From contig NC_063155.1 of NCBI RefSeq assembly GCF_020921035.1, positions 26,715,294 through 26,779,293 on the forward strand: a DNA stretch of 64,000 bases. Reading direction: 5' to 3'. Origin of the DNA: Rhodamnia argentea. Taxonomy: Eukaryota; Streptophyta; Magnoliopsida; Myrtales; Myrtaceae. A program made the position numbers and the translations under genes. Shown here piece by piece: positions 12,801 through 25,600 of the stretch. The notes under the pieces were generated by a model. The model was not told the origin of the DNA. It made no database searches and saw only the letters and a program-made list of their open reading frames with translations. How positions within the stretch are numbered: the stretch's first letter is position 1; each line of letters starts with the position of its first letter.

Positions 12801-13826
12801 AAACATGCAACCTCCTACAAAACCTGTGAAATCTAATTCATATGTCATACCCTCCTGGAAGCAGGAGTGGTTTATCAGTCAAATAATTTAGGAAAACTGT
12901 CAAGAAGAGTGGAAAAGTGATCATCTGGCCCCCTCTTGGCAGCACAATTCCATCCCTGCCTTCTATACAAAGATATGCACTTGTTGATTTCTTCTGTTAA
13001 TTGTTGAAGGATGTTATCTGATGAGAAGTTCTTATTTGCTATCCTCCGTCACATTAGTTGAATTTTTTGTACTTGGGGATCAATGTGTCTTGAGATGCCT
13101 GGCAATTGGGATAATATATGCAGTGCTCCTTTCCAAGTTGATGTGTTATTTTGATGTTTTGATCTCTGTAACTATAATTGCTTCTGTGGTGATCGTGTCG
13201 TCTCTTTGAATTCAGTCAATAAGAATCTTGCTGGTGGGTTTGGACCAACTGGCTACTTATCTACTGAACAAAAAAAGAAGCTACTTTGGGGGAACAAGAA
13301 AAATACAGTTACTGAAGAGGTATGGCAATGATTTCGTATGTTTGGATTTGCCCAGTGGATGAAACTTTCTACACCTGCTTTTGTTGCTTTCGTAGATTCT
13401 ATACTCATGCCTCTCAGTCTTTGCAGCCTGCTCACCATTGGGATGTGTCTCTGATTGCTGATCGTGAACGGCAAGAAAAATTTAGCAAGCTCATGGTAAA
13501 CCCCATTCCCCTTTCCTAATGTAGATTTCGTCCTAAATTTCCAATAAGGACTGTTAAGAATCTCTTGTTGCTTTGCCTTAGTAAGTTAATTCTCCTTCAT
13601 AGAGTTCACTTACTAACACTTTTTTAGAGTCTGAGGTTGCCTTGGTACCTATGGCCAATTGTAGGGTGTGAAGGGCGAGCTCAAGGTGGAGCCGCAAGCA
13701 AACAGCGAAAATGGGAACAGCCTTCTGCGAGCCGAAAAGCAGAAGGAGCTGCAATTGGATTTAGAGAAACAATACACCGCTGGACTTCGAAGGAGGGATG
13801 GCCGAACGGTTGGTCTGGGACTCTAA
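9844..13826 (+). CDS. RSRC2-like Arg/Ser/Asp-rich protein with C-terminal SMAP domain
   Basis: Six coding exons joined in frame: 9844-9976, 10744-11580, 11725-11868, 13216-13319, 13427-13495, 13665-13826, giving 482 aa. The N-terminus (MDPKAQSSPPNIADVKAAF) is followed by a very charged segment, about residues 45-320, rich in RD, RS, SR and KD pairs (ESERDRRKRDVDDRSERK). The C-terminal third carries the conserved motifs AAEMVNKNLAGG, TEQKKKLLWGNKK, HHWDVSLIADRERQEKFSKL and the basic GLRRRDGRTVGLGL end, matching the small acidic protein-like (SMAP) domain of RSRC2. By family it should be a nuclear spliceosome-associated protein; the exact role is not known to me. Exon 5 uses the acceptor at 13426 rather than the upstream AG at 13395, because only the former keeps the frame and the HHWD motif. 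No frameshift is seen. Confidence 0.9.
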
Positions 13827-15487
13827 GCACACTCAGATTTGCTATGTATGACTTCTTGCTGCGGTATTTTGTAAAAGTTATACTTCTGGTACCTTTAGCT
13901 TGTGGTGTGACTAAGAAAGATGCCGACTTGCATCCCGGAATTTCAGATTTTTGCTGGGAAGATTTTAAGTGCAGCTTTGCCGCAATAGCTTGGTATGCCT
14001 TGCACACTTTCTTAGCACTTTAGTGAATCGAGCATATGGTTGGCCAACTAATCTTATGCTTGGCTCACACTAACAGTACACTGACCAGAAGCAGGCTTAT
14101 CCAAGAGGTTGATTCAGGATTTCTTCATCTACATCGAAATCTTACCAATGATACGAGTATTGCTGAGTGTCTGTGTTAAAAGGGGGTTGACGCAAATTAA
14201 AAAAGGTGACAAATTTCGAGGTAATGAATTGCCTATTCACAGGTTTCTTGGATAAGAGATTATCGTATGCAGTAATTTCATCTGGAGGAGAGAATTGCTT
14301 ATTGTAACAAGGTCTCTGCGCTGCCCTTCATTTTCTCGGTAGGGCGATCATTATCCATGTGTACAAATGAGAGGCTCGGTTCATTTATATCATTTAAGAA
14401 AATGAGTCAACAAAGGTAAATTCGTTATTTACAAAAATCACTGGATATAGCGAAAGTCATTGTTCTAGCTATTAGACGCATGATTCTATCGCTCTGACTC
14501 CTGGTTAAGAAGAAATGTTGGGAAGGACTGCTCGATCGGATCATTTATCCAGAATATTTCCCGCCTTATTGGGCAAAAATATGATGATGGCTCAATTCGT
14601 CTGCCTAAGTTAGATGCTTATATTCTCATTCCATTTTCTCTATCTCAAAATTGTCAATTGAAATCTTATTGTCGGAAGAAAATATATGGTTAACAACAAT
14701 TTATTCGAGAAATATATGGTTAAGTTGGGATAAGAACAACATGAGTCATAATTTTGGTACGACACTCACTTGAGTGGTATAATTTTAAGTGACATATCGG
14801 ACTAAAATTGATCATTTGAGTGTCATTTTCGATAATTTGTCATATGTGAATTTTTTTTATTTAATTTTCCATTTTAACATGGAATTCTTTTTATGCTTTT
14901 CTTTTTCTTATGTTTACAAGGGTCATTGACAGCTGCGATGGCCCTAGGCGAGGATGCACTCGCTAGTAGTGGAAAAAAGAAAATAAATATACAAAAATGT
15001 ACATGTAAGATTTTTTAGTGTTCACGTCGGGCAAGTGGCACGTAAGTGATTAATTTTTCAAATTAATGGCACTTAGGTTATTGGAAAAAAAATTATGAAA
15101 TTCAAGTGAGAGCCATTTACAACTTATGACAGTTTTGCTGTTCTTTGCTAGTGCCCCAGCTTGGGTTTGGCAGTCGGCAGTCGCCACTCTCTTCACGCGA
15201 TGGTAGTAGAGTCTTCTCAAGAATCCGTCTCAGCTCTCGACATTTGAACTCGCACTCTCGTGCAAAACCGGCGAGCAAGAGCATCACAGCGTTAATCATG
15301 CTTGGTGGTGGGATTTCAAACACTACCGCCCCTTTTGAATGGACATGGCCGCATCGTAGGGCGAACGTTGCGAAGTGCGGGGACAGGTACCTTTGTGTAT
15401 GATAACAGGCTCATAGCATAGTTGCAAAAACGAGCTTGCATCAAACATTAGTCCCAACACGACAGAGCTCAAGATCGGGGACACGCA
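13827..15487. other. Intergenic region between two co-oriented genes
   Basis: Contains the 3' untranslated region of the SMAP-domain gene, a foldback element at about 14744-15131 (listed separately) and the promoter of the prolyl oligopeptidase. No gene is supported. Confidence 0.55.
14744..15131. mobile_element. Foldback element, family D copy 1
   Basis: The left end reads GTCATAATTTTGGTACGACACTCACTTGAG. The right end, inverted, reads TGTCATAAGTTGTAAATGGCTCTCACTTGAA. Inside, the phrase for 'cacttgagtg...cataa' recurs in both orientations. About 390 bp, AT-rich, no coding capacity. A sibling lies at 40561-40919. Confidence 0.55.
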
Positions 15488-18400
15488 ATGGCGTTCCCCT
15501 CCATCCGTCCAACGAGGGCCTCCCTCGTCCTCACCATCACCCGCTCATGCCGCCAACGCTTCATGTCCGCCGTTTGCAAAGAAACCTCTTTCGCTCTCCC
15601 TCGACCACCCCCTCCCGTCCCAAAGCGAGTTCCTTTCGCCGTCTCTGCCCACGGTCGGACGTGGCAAGACCCTTTTCATTGGATGTCCGACGTCGACGAC
15701 CCCGAGTTCGTCGAGCACCTCCGCCGAGAGAACTCCTACGCTCAAGCTTTCATGGCCGACACGAGGGAGCTTCAGACCCAGCTGGTTTCCGAAATGAAGA
15801 GTCGAGTCCCCGCTGATATTCGTACTCCGCCGGAGCGATGGGGTCCCTGGTCTGTTCTTTGTCTTTTATAGATATTGATTACTCGATCGTGATTCCAGAC
15901 CGGTTGTTCGTCATGGTTTTGATCTTTTCGTTTTACTTTTTCAACCATTTGGTGCTACTGATGTTTTAAAGCGGGAATTGAGGGCTTTGGGCGACCAAGA
16001 AGTGTTCTTTATCCTGGGCTCGTACTTTTGTCTACTTCGTTTGGGTGTTTTGGTTGGTTAGTTGCTTGATGCCACGCGAGCTCGTGGACAAATGTTGCTT
16101 CTTGTTTCCCAGGGCATAAATGCGAATTGGGAAAGCTTGCTTTGAAAATTCTGTTTGTGTTTGCTCCCAAGTCCCACCTGTACGGTTTATTGAAAAAAAA
16201 TCAGCTTTCTAGGCGTTGATTCAAGCTCATTGATGTGTTTTGTAGTATTATGATCGCCTGAGGTAGAAGGTACATGCTTTTCCAGATTTCACTGCCCTAT
16301 CTTCCGCAAGCTTCAAAATTGCATGTTTTTCTACACATTTTTATGGGTCGATTAACATTCTTCACCTCAAAATAGTCTTTTCTGAACATGCCTTTGACAG
16401 TACTAATTTGATCGTTTGGGTGGTTCCTGGTGTTGTTGAAATTGGAAGCTACAAAGCTGAATAAGTGAACTCTACTTACATCATTATTGTGGTCAAACAG
16501 GCTATATTACCAATTCATACCCGAAGGGAAGGAGTTTCCAGTGTTATGTAGGAGGCTGGAAGCTGAAAAAGGTTGGGCAGAAGCAATTCTTAGCTATGTG
16601 AGAGGACAACAAGGAAGAGAGCAGGTCCTACTTGACTGGAATGAAATAGCAGAGCGACATGGCGAGTTTTCTGTACGCTCATTAATAGCTTATAGGATAA
16701 GATTAGTGACTGTCTGTCTTACTTTGCCTGATACAGTTTTTGATTAATAGAATGTCGGTCCGTTGGGATATCTCCTTTAGATTATCAACTTGTTTAGAGC
16801 ATGCTTCTTTTCTTTTTGCAATGATTAACTACTTTAGGGGGTCTAGGCTATTGGCTGTAGTTTTTTGACTTATGGCTTTCTGCATTTGGTTTTTAAATCT
16901 GGATGACTTTTAGTAGTGGTAGTGTTTTGAAGGTGTAACATTGGAAGTTAATCTCTTCTGACTTAGTCCCATCATTATAATAATGTAGATCAAAAAATGT
17001 TGTTACATTAGATTTCGCACTTTAATGCTATTTTTGGGGGATTGGGAAAAAGGGTCTGTGAAAGTTTGAGTGGAAAGTTTAAATTTTTGTGAGACAAAAA
17101 AAGATGGAAAATTTAAATTTGTGAGTATTTTCCTCCCAATTTCTTCGCCTAGGAGCTCCCAAATAGAGCATAAAAGTCATTTTTGGCAGTACTATTAAGT
17201 TAACTGAAAACCCAAAAAAGCATTAGCCAAAAGATGGGGGAGCAGTGGTTGCTTGTCTTTTACAAGCTGGCTCGGTAATTTGATTTTGATGCCAAATGGC
17301 TGGGGCAAACGCAACTCCAAAGGAGCTCTATAGCATAGGGCCAGAATTTTATTGTTGTCCTCCCGTTGGTCCAGGAAATAGAGGCTACCTGGAGTATATA
17401 GATGGAAAAGAGGACAGACAAGGTATATATTTACAAATATAGCAACTCTTGCAAAGATCCCCCTTGTATCTTTTTACTTTGACTCGGGTGATGTCTTCCC
17501 ATTGATGCATTAGATAATTTGATTCATATGAGTTCTAAGTTTCAGTTGGTAGATGTCAGAGACCAACTTCTGGAGTAAATGAAACATAGTTGTGTATAAG
17601 ATTATTTAAGTTGGAAGTCACCATGTTTTTTCTTACAGATAGAGTGTGTCCTTCTTCCACAGTAAGCATCTCTTTTAAATTGAAATGATTTTCCTATTCA
17701 TCGTTAGGTTATGTCCATGTGGGTATGTGTCGAGTTTCCCCGGACCATAGGTTTCTCGCTTATACCGTTGACACAAATGCAAGTGAGTGGTTTAAGCTTC
17801 AAGTCAAGGACATTGAAAGGGGATGTATGCTTCCAAATATTCAAGTTGAAGGGGTTGTTAGCGTGGCGTGGGCTAAGGATGGCTCCACTCTCTTCTATAC
17901 TCTATCCGACGAGCATCAACGACCTTATAGGTAGTTATATTGATTGTTGAAGTTGATCAAATTTCTGCGGTGTCCTAGAATTTTACTATCAGCTTTTGTC
18001 TGCAGGATCCTCTGCACTAAATTAAGATCAAGTAATCTGGAGAACGCAGTGATTTTCACAGAAAGAGATTCCAAATACTGTGTGGACATCACAGGAACGA
18101 AAGATGGCAAGTTTATAACTCTTAATTCAAGCTCAAGGAATTCATCTGAGGAAGGACCTTACCTATTCCATTTTCATTTAATTTGCTATTTCTATGAATT
18201 TATAGAGATGTTAATAAGTCTTTTGTCATCAACAGTGTTGTCAATATAGCCCGTCACTTTTCTACAGGTTTATGTGATAGATGCTGAGAACCCTCTTGGT
18301 GGCTTGAGAAGAATATGTAAGCGTGTATCTGATGTGAGGTTCTTCGTGGAGCATCACTGTGGTTCTTTCTATATTCTCACAAATGCCCCTCTATGTGAAT

Positions 18401-21400
18401 GTGTGGAATGGAATGGTCATGGTTATTACTTGGCAAGATCAATGGTTGAGGATCCAGAGCTGGGAAAGTTTCAGGTGATTGTTTCGTGGTGTGCTACAAG
18501 TTAGATGTTGGATGTTATAAGTTAATATTTTAATTTAATTTAAAATTTGTTTTAATTTTTTTTTTTTAATGTTTTTGTAAATTTAGCATCAGAGTATGTT
18601 ATTTCTTTCCCTCTTTCGGTTGTCTGCAAATCTTTTATCTTTTGCTTTTGGTTCCTGGCAGAATGTCATCCTTCCTGGCGCAAGTATGACTATAGAAGAC
18701 ATGGATGTTTTCAATGGACATCTGGTGCTTTCCATTGATAAGCAGGGTGAACCTATGTTATGCTCCATCAATTTACCCATCAATGTTAATTCTGAGGTCT
18801 GTCACATCTTTTTACTGTATTTAAACTCTTTCCTAATGGAAGATATCTCTATATATTAAATTTATCAAATTTAATTAGTCATGTCTCTAGCTTTTTGATG
18901 ATATCTCAATTATATGGATTTTTGTTCAAAAAATTAAAGAAAATGATTGCACTCAATGTATATTCACTCATCTCTCTAGTACAAACAAGAAATACGTTTG
19001 AATTATAGATAGCTGCAAAATATCAAACATTTTCGGACAAACAATAGAAATATGAATATGTCGCATATCTATTATCTTCTCTTTTCCAAATATTTATTAA
19101 ATTATTGTTCATGGTACAACTTTTAATCTTAGTAAAAGTTCGGCTGAAATAATTGTATGTGGTACTATTCTCATTCTGCCGTAGGCACAAGTTTAATGAT
19201 CTTGTGTAGGCTTTTCTCTTACATTCACCTTAATCTGCAAAAATTACCTTGGATGTGAATACAAAACCGGTTCATTTTAATAGAGTCATTAGAGCTTGTT
19301 TGGTGCGTCTTTTCTTTTTGCGGCCTTTTGCCTTGATTGAATTCTTTTGGCAATTGTTTGTCTTTCTTTGTTTTGATGAGCTGGCTTTTACTTCAGTGTC
19401 CATCGTTGAGATGGAAAGCTCTTGTCATGCGAAACATGGATAGATAAATTGACTTCTATTGTTAGCGTCTTATTTGTCACGATTGTAACACTTTTTGTAC
19501 TAATATTCAAATCATTCCCTGTTGTTTTGCAGCATGCAGTGACCCTTGAGCATCTAAACCCGTGGTTTTTTCCTGTCCCTTCAAATTTCTGCAGCATTCT
19601 TCCTGGTTCCAACCATGACTTTACGAGTCAAGCATACCGTGCCGTGCTATCTTCTCCTGTGGTATACTGTCTTATCTCAAGAGGAAACTTGCATATTCAG
19701 TATGGATTCTTTACTTGAGGAATGTTTGTTTTGTATCGACCTCTTTTATGCTAGTCAGTTTATGTATTCTTATCCATTCCTTGCTACTCTTAAACCGTTT
19801 CACCTCTGCTTCCTCTAGATGCTGATGTAGTCCGATATTTGACTCTTGTATGATTTAACTTCTAAGTAGCTAGTTATCTTTTGATATGAGCAAATTCTTG
19901 TTATATTATGCCTAGTTAGTTGAACATGAATCACGCGACTTCCTCAGCCTGTGTTCAAACCTCTCCTGGAATGTAATTGCGAACTGAAAATGTATAATCG
20001 TTATATGTTCAACTGAAAGAGATTTAATTTCAAATATGGATTCTCGACTTGTTGAGCAATACTAGTTAATAATTACCAACAAGGTGTTGGTTAGTTGGCA
20101 GGGGGAGTTTGTTCCTCTCCTTATGATCTTGGGTTCAAGTCTTGTTGAGAGCACTCTAGAAGTCAAATTCTGAATGCGCCAAGCCTATATGGGGAGTTGT
20201 GAAAGATGGGCCGGACACTACCTAATTGCTAAACTAAAAAAAAAAAGGTTAATAATACGATATGCGCTTAATCATAGTGATGTGTGTTCATTTGAAGATC
20301 TTTTATTCCCCTAAAAAGTGAATTGAAAAGAATTTCCAATGTGGCTGTATTTTTCCTACATAAATTAAGCATTCGTTATTCTTTTTGACATAATGGGAGA
20401 GCAAAAGCAATGACGATGTTTCTCATCTAACGAAGAGCTTTTAATTATTTTCCACTCAAATTATTTTTGTCAATCTTTCGGTATCACTAAGTGCCTTAAA
20501 CTTGCAATTGTGGTGCCAAAACAAAGGCCTAAGTTATGTTGGATTCCTCGAATATGATACTTTTCCTATTTGAAGTGCAGATGCCTGATGTAGTTGTTGA
20601 GTATGATATGTCAAGACGTACTTTCTCCACCATCCAACAGGAGGAAGTGAGGTGTGTTTCAGCTGACATTGGATCGTCTACCACAGACTATGTCAAAAAC
20701 TTTGTCAGCCCTATAAATGTAGAGAACATGAAGGGGGAACCCGACGAGAACAGTGCAATGCAAGGTTGGAAGGACTTCTCAGATGTGTACTGCTGTGAAA
20801 GGAAGGATGTTATTTCCCATGATGGTGTCAGGATTCCTCTGACCATTCTTTACTCTAAAACATTGTGGCAGAAGGGAAAGTGTCCAGGCCTTTTGCATGG
20901 ATATGGAGCATACGGTGAAGTTCTAGACATAAGCTGGTGTCCAAATCGTCTGAGTCTACTCAACCGCGGTTGGGTTGTTGCTTTTGCTGATGCGAGGTTG
21001 GTTCAACCAGATTTTTGGTCATCGATTGTCTTTTTTGATACTTATCCATTAGGAGCAAACAGCTCTTGTCAGGATTGTCGACATGGCTTGTCTAAATGAT
21101 TTTGAAGGTTTAAATTTTCTCCCTGGCATAAACATTATGGCTTGTCTGTTGATTATATCAGATGTGCTGGTTTATGCCGATCAAAGTACTAGACAAAGCA
21201 CAGCGACTAGCCGCCCCAGAAAAATATGAAAGAGGATATTTTTTCCTCTAATAGATACTTAAAGGGAAAAAGATAATTTTAAGGAATAAGAACTCTTTTA
21301 AAGTTAATTACTGCCTTTGTTATCTGCCGAAATTTATATTTTGGATTAGGGATAACAAATGTAGTCTGCTCAGTCTGTTTATAATCTGTTGTAGTCCAGG

Positions 21401-22662
21401 CTCTGATTTTCAGTAAGTTAGCTGGCATCTGAATGATCTACTTCAAAATTGTGTTTTGTCACATATTGTAGTTTGATATATCTTTTGAATACCATTTTCA
21501 ATGTAGCAGAGGCGGTGGTGGTGTTAATTCCATGTGGCATACTTCTGGCCGTGGGGCATACAAGCAGAACTCTATCCATGACTTTGCATCATGTGCTAAG
21601 TACCTTGTTCATGAGGGTTATGTTCGTGATGATCAGCTTTGTTCTATGGGACATAGCGCGGGCTGTCTTCTTGTGGGGGCTGCTATAAATATGTATCCAG
21701 GTCTCTTTCATGCTGCAATTATGAAGGTAGGCACTTTCCAGTGCGGTTCACAAATCATACATCTAGTCTATTATGTTGTCTGTCTACAGTGGTTTATGCA
21801 CATTGCTTATGGTTTCAAAGTTCCTTGTTTAGGATTCCTGAAGAAAAATTAGTGAATTCTATGTGAGTTATGGACTTCAGACGACTCTACTAATATTTGT
21901 CTTTTCGTTGCTCATGGAGCATCAGTTTCCCCTGACAGACATAGTTACTTCAAACAATGGCAGCAAAGGTTTAACATCATTATGTGTGATTCGTAATCCT
22001 GTCACCTGCTGCAGCAGCTTCACGATTTTAAATCTTCTTCTTGAGTAATCATCCCTTGATCTGCTTCAAACTGGAAAGAAATTCTGCCGAACGCTGCTCA
22101 TTATTGCGAGTTTGAGTAATCAGATCATGCTGAACCTTTGCTTTTGATTACTTCAGAGTGATGACACCAAGATAATGTGCCCCAGGTACCTTTTCTTGAT
22201 ATATGCAATACATTGTCGGATCCTACTATGCCGCTTTCCATATTGGACCATGAAGAGTTCGGAGATCCTCGTATCTTGCCGCAATTTGAATCCATCATGA
22301 GTTATGCGCCTTATGATAACATTCGGGAAGGGGGATGTCATCCATCAACCCTTGTTTCAGCGTCATTTCTTGACTCAAGGTGGCATGTCTTCATTATTGT
22401 ACAATTGCATTTGTTCGCGATTCAACTCATAGGATTGATGTGGTTTCTTTGATTTTGATGATCCAGGGTTGGAGTGTGGGAAGCTGCAAAGTGGGTGGCT
22501 AAAGTGAGAGAAGTTGGGTGCACCCGCTGTTCACATTCGGTAATATTGAGAACAAATATGAGTGCGGGACATTTTGGTGAAGGGGGACACTATAGGCATC
22601 TCAAGGAAACGGCTTTTGACTATGCGTTTCTGATGAAAGTTACTGGGGCTTTCAACAAGTGA
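15488..22662 (+). CDS. Prolyl oligopeptidase family serine peptidase (S9A, oligopeptidase B-like)
   Basis: Eleven exons: 15488-15849, 16501-16661, 17708-17930, 18006-~18156, 18268-18474, 18662-18796, 19533-19661, 20581-20996, 21510-21726, 22186-22379, 22467-22662, about 796 aa. The N-terminus (MAFPSIRPTRASLVLTITRS) is basic and Ser/Thr-rich, consistent with an organelle transit peptide. A beta-propeller half (to about residue 480) precedes the hydrolase domain with the triad Ser644 (GHSAG), Asp730 (FLDSRVGVWE) and His767 (SAGHFGEGG). It should cleave peptides after basic or Pro residues. Intron 2 must start with GC at 16662 to keep the frame. Exon 4 has no GT or GC donor that joins exon 5 in frame, so its end (about SSEEG) is a guess; reading into the intron meets TAG at 18247 after about 329 residues. 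The closest Arabidopsis match I know is At1g69020. Functional, or broken by a splice mutation: undecided. Confidence 0.85.
20074..20247 (+). mobile_element. tRNA-derived SINE in intron 7 of the oligopeptidase gene
   Basis: Has an RNA polymerase III A box (TGGTTAGTTGG, near 20089), a B box-like GGGTTCAAGTC about 45 bases further on, a tRNA-unrelated body and an A-rich tail. It is bracketed by a 9-bp target-site duplication GTTAATAAT at 20065-20073 and 20248-20256. These are the marks of a LINE-mobilised SINE. Confidence 0.75.
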
Positions 22663-25600
22663 TGTTGTATGGCTTGAAAAGTCAATTTTATTGGTGAGTA
22701 AAAACAATGTGTTCAGGTTTGTGCTCAACTAACAAATTCCTGCTCGACGCTCTTCCTCCATTTATCACTCACGTTAAGGGACTGTTGCGTGCTATTACAG
22801 GGCTTTGGCTAGGGTAAGCTATCCTCTCCTAGTCAGTTCTTATTACGTTATGTCTATTTGATTGTTTCATTCATGTGTTTCTAGGCAAAATTTTTACCTG
22901 AGTATATTCTTACTGGAAAAACTTCTCTGGCTAACGTGTCTTGATGTTCTGTGGATGCATGAAAGATCTTTCATTTTAACTAGTTTTATTGGGATGGTGG
23001 TAGTGACTTCAAGTGAAGTAAGTTCGTGAAATTGATGTGTTCATTATCAAGATTTGAATATATATCTTCGGTTGACCTGGGGAACCGGTCACTTGTTCAT
23101 ATATTTTCCTGCAGTTACTTTAGTGCAGAATAGGAAGCCCTAAGTTCGTTGTTAATTGAAGTATACCGATACGATTAGTTGATTGTCACAATGCAGATAG
23201 TTCTGTACGTGAAGACACCCGGGAATTCCAGTCCCCTTCCCGAGCTTCAGCACATAGGGCTGCTTGATATGCAGTCACCCGGAACTTCTGAGCAGTTGCC
23301 CGCCCTTCATGTACTGGGAAGTAGGATTGCCATCTTTGCACGCTTATCGAATCTTCAAAGCCTGCTGCCTTTTACGTATTAATTTCTATGCAGGATTACA
23401 GGCCTCAAATCTCAGACCCATTATTGGTCGGAACTTTGTTCCGAGTCTGTTACATAATTTACGCAGCTAGTCCTACATGTACTATGCATCCATCAACTTT
23501 TGGCCCGGGGAACATTCACAATCCTTGCTGTCTTTCTTCTTGCACCTCGTCGCTCTAATTTGCACTTTGTTGTCCAAGCTGTGACTGCAATTGCAGGGAC
23601 GGTTGATTTTCAATTGCTAAATCAACTGGGTATCGTCTTTGCAGCGAGCAAGTTTTAGTAAACAGGCCAGTTAAACGCTCAGTTGCCCTCTCTATTTGTG
23701 ATTCCGTTTCTGGACTGGCAGTGGCTGATATGTTTTCTTGTTCGTCCCCGCAAAGGAGAGCTGCATTTAGCATATACTTATCTCGTCACTGCCCATCGCC
23801 GGAGCTTGTTCTTTTGCAGACAGTCAAAGCGAAAAGGCCCCCGAGAAACCGGATGTGCCTTCTGCATCTGCTTATTCCCGTGTCCTCATTGGCAGTCATC
23901 CGATGGCGAATTCCACCATCTATTGACCCATCACCCTCTTTTTGTCCGGTCTTCAATAGTGAATCATTATGGATAAGTACATGGCCCTCCAGCTGATGAA
24001 CTCATCACTGGTCAACTTAAGCCATGTTTTTTCAGTTATTATAAATCCGAATCTGGGTTTATTGAGCAAGAACGCAAATCTGAGTCTTCAAATGTTGTAT
24101 TTGTTTTCTCAAGGCATTGAACCCCGGGATCTATCATAGATAGAAACCAATTCTGACGCCCCAAACCCTTCACCACCATGCTGATATCGGCAGGTGTTTA
24201 ATTCAAATTTTACTCATAGTCTCGACAACAAATTATCATCGGCACGGACAAGGTTCAAAACCAGGCGTGTCTTCTGATGAAGTAAAAAAGGGTCAAATGT
24301 GAGTTACTTCATCTCTGATGCTACGTAGTATCTTGAGACTTGTCTTTCTTTTTGTCAAATCGGATCCAGATCGAGCGTGAAGGGCCAAGAGACGGGGAAT
24401 AACAGTAAAGGTCGAGAATGAATTTGATAATACAAAAATTCTTGAATTTTGGAACTCTCAAGTCGAGTTCGAGTTCGGACTCCGAGGTCGGCATGACTTC
24501 GATCTCATCGGCGATGATCACAACAATGCCGGCGGAATCCATGAGTACCTCACGTTTATCACAGCGTTGATGCCCGCTGCGACGAGAAATGCACGTGCTC
24601 GAGAACGTATGTGTTATGGCCGCACGCAATTTCTTTTCCTCTTTGGGAGCGAGGTTGATGATATTCTTTAAAAGATGTGTTTGAGTCAAAACTCATTTGA
24701 GCTTACTTCTATTCGTTATAACTCATTTCAACCCATTCATAAAATCCCAACTGACCAATTTGGATAAAAGCAAAAAATAATTTTTAAAACATATTGCATT
24801 AGTATTAATTCAGTCCTAATCTTCTTAATTGGATCAATTTAATCCTAAACTTTTTGCACTAGTACTAATGTGCTATGATCGGCGTTAACATGACAATTTT
24901 TAATCATATTTTAAATTTTTTTATTACTTTTTTGTTCTTTGTTATTTTTTGTGCGTTACATTTTTTTTTTTTTTTTTGGCTCTTGGCCGGCAAGAACTTT
25001 TATAGTAAATGGAATATACAGAATTGTGATATTGTGCGGCCCCTCGCCCAAACCATGCGAGGGCCAATTTGGGGCCTGCAAGGGCATCACGGGCGTCTCG
25101 ACTTCGGTTGTGGCCATCGAGGATGTCACGGCCCTCATCCATAGCCAGCAAGGTTCGACTAGCGGATCTTACATAGGGGAGGGTCAGGACACCCATGTTA
25201 GCCCTTGACCAAGAGCAAAAATGAAAAAAAAAATACAAAATAAAAAAAAATAGTATTGAAAATGTCATGCCGGACGGCCGACATCCACTTAGTAATTTTC
25301 GGACAAAATTGATCGGTTTGACTAAATTGATGTCAATACAAAAACATTTAGGGCTAAAATGATCCAATTAAAAGGTTTATGATTAAATTGGTATCAATAT
25401 AACAAGTTTAAAAAAAATTTGGTACTTTTCCCACCAATTTGAAAACCGATCCGATAAATGTGAGGGAGAAAAATGGGTAAATGGACCTATTCTCCTCAGC
25501 ACTAGAGCCATCATGGGCCGGGCGCGCCCCACCAATGCAAGTCAAATGTTAATCATGGGATGCATCATCGTTATTATCAAATGCCATCAAATCCGGTAAA

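Noticed and set aside
23179-23470. Plus-strand frame with a 60-bp imperfect internal duplication and an AG acceptor in front
   Set aside because: Some coding flavour, but no family match, no start context and no joined exons; probably 3' flank of the oligopeptidase gene.
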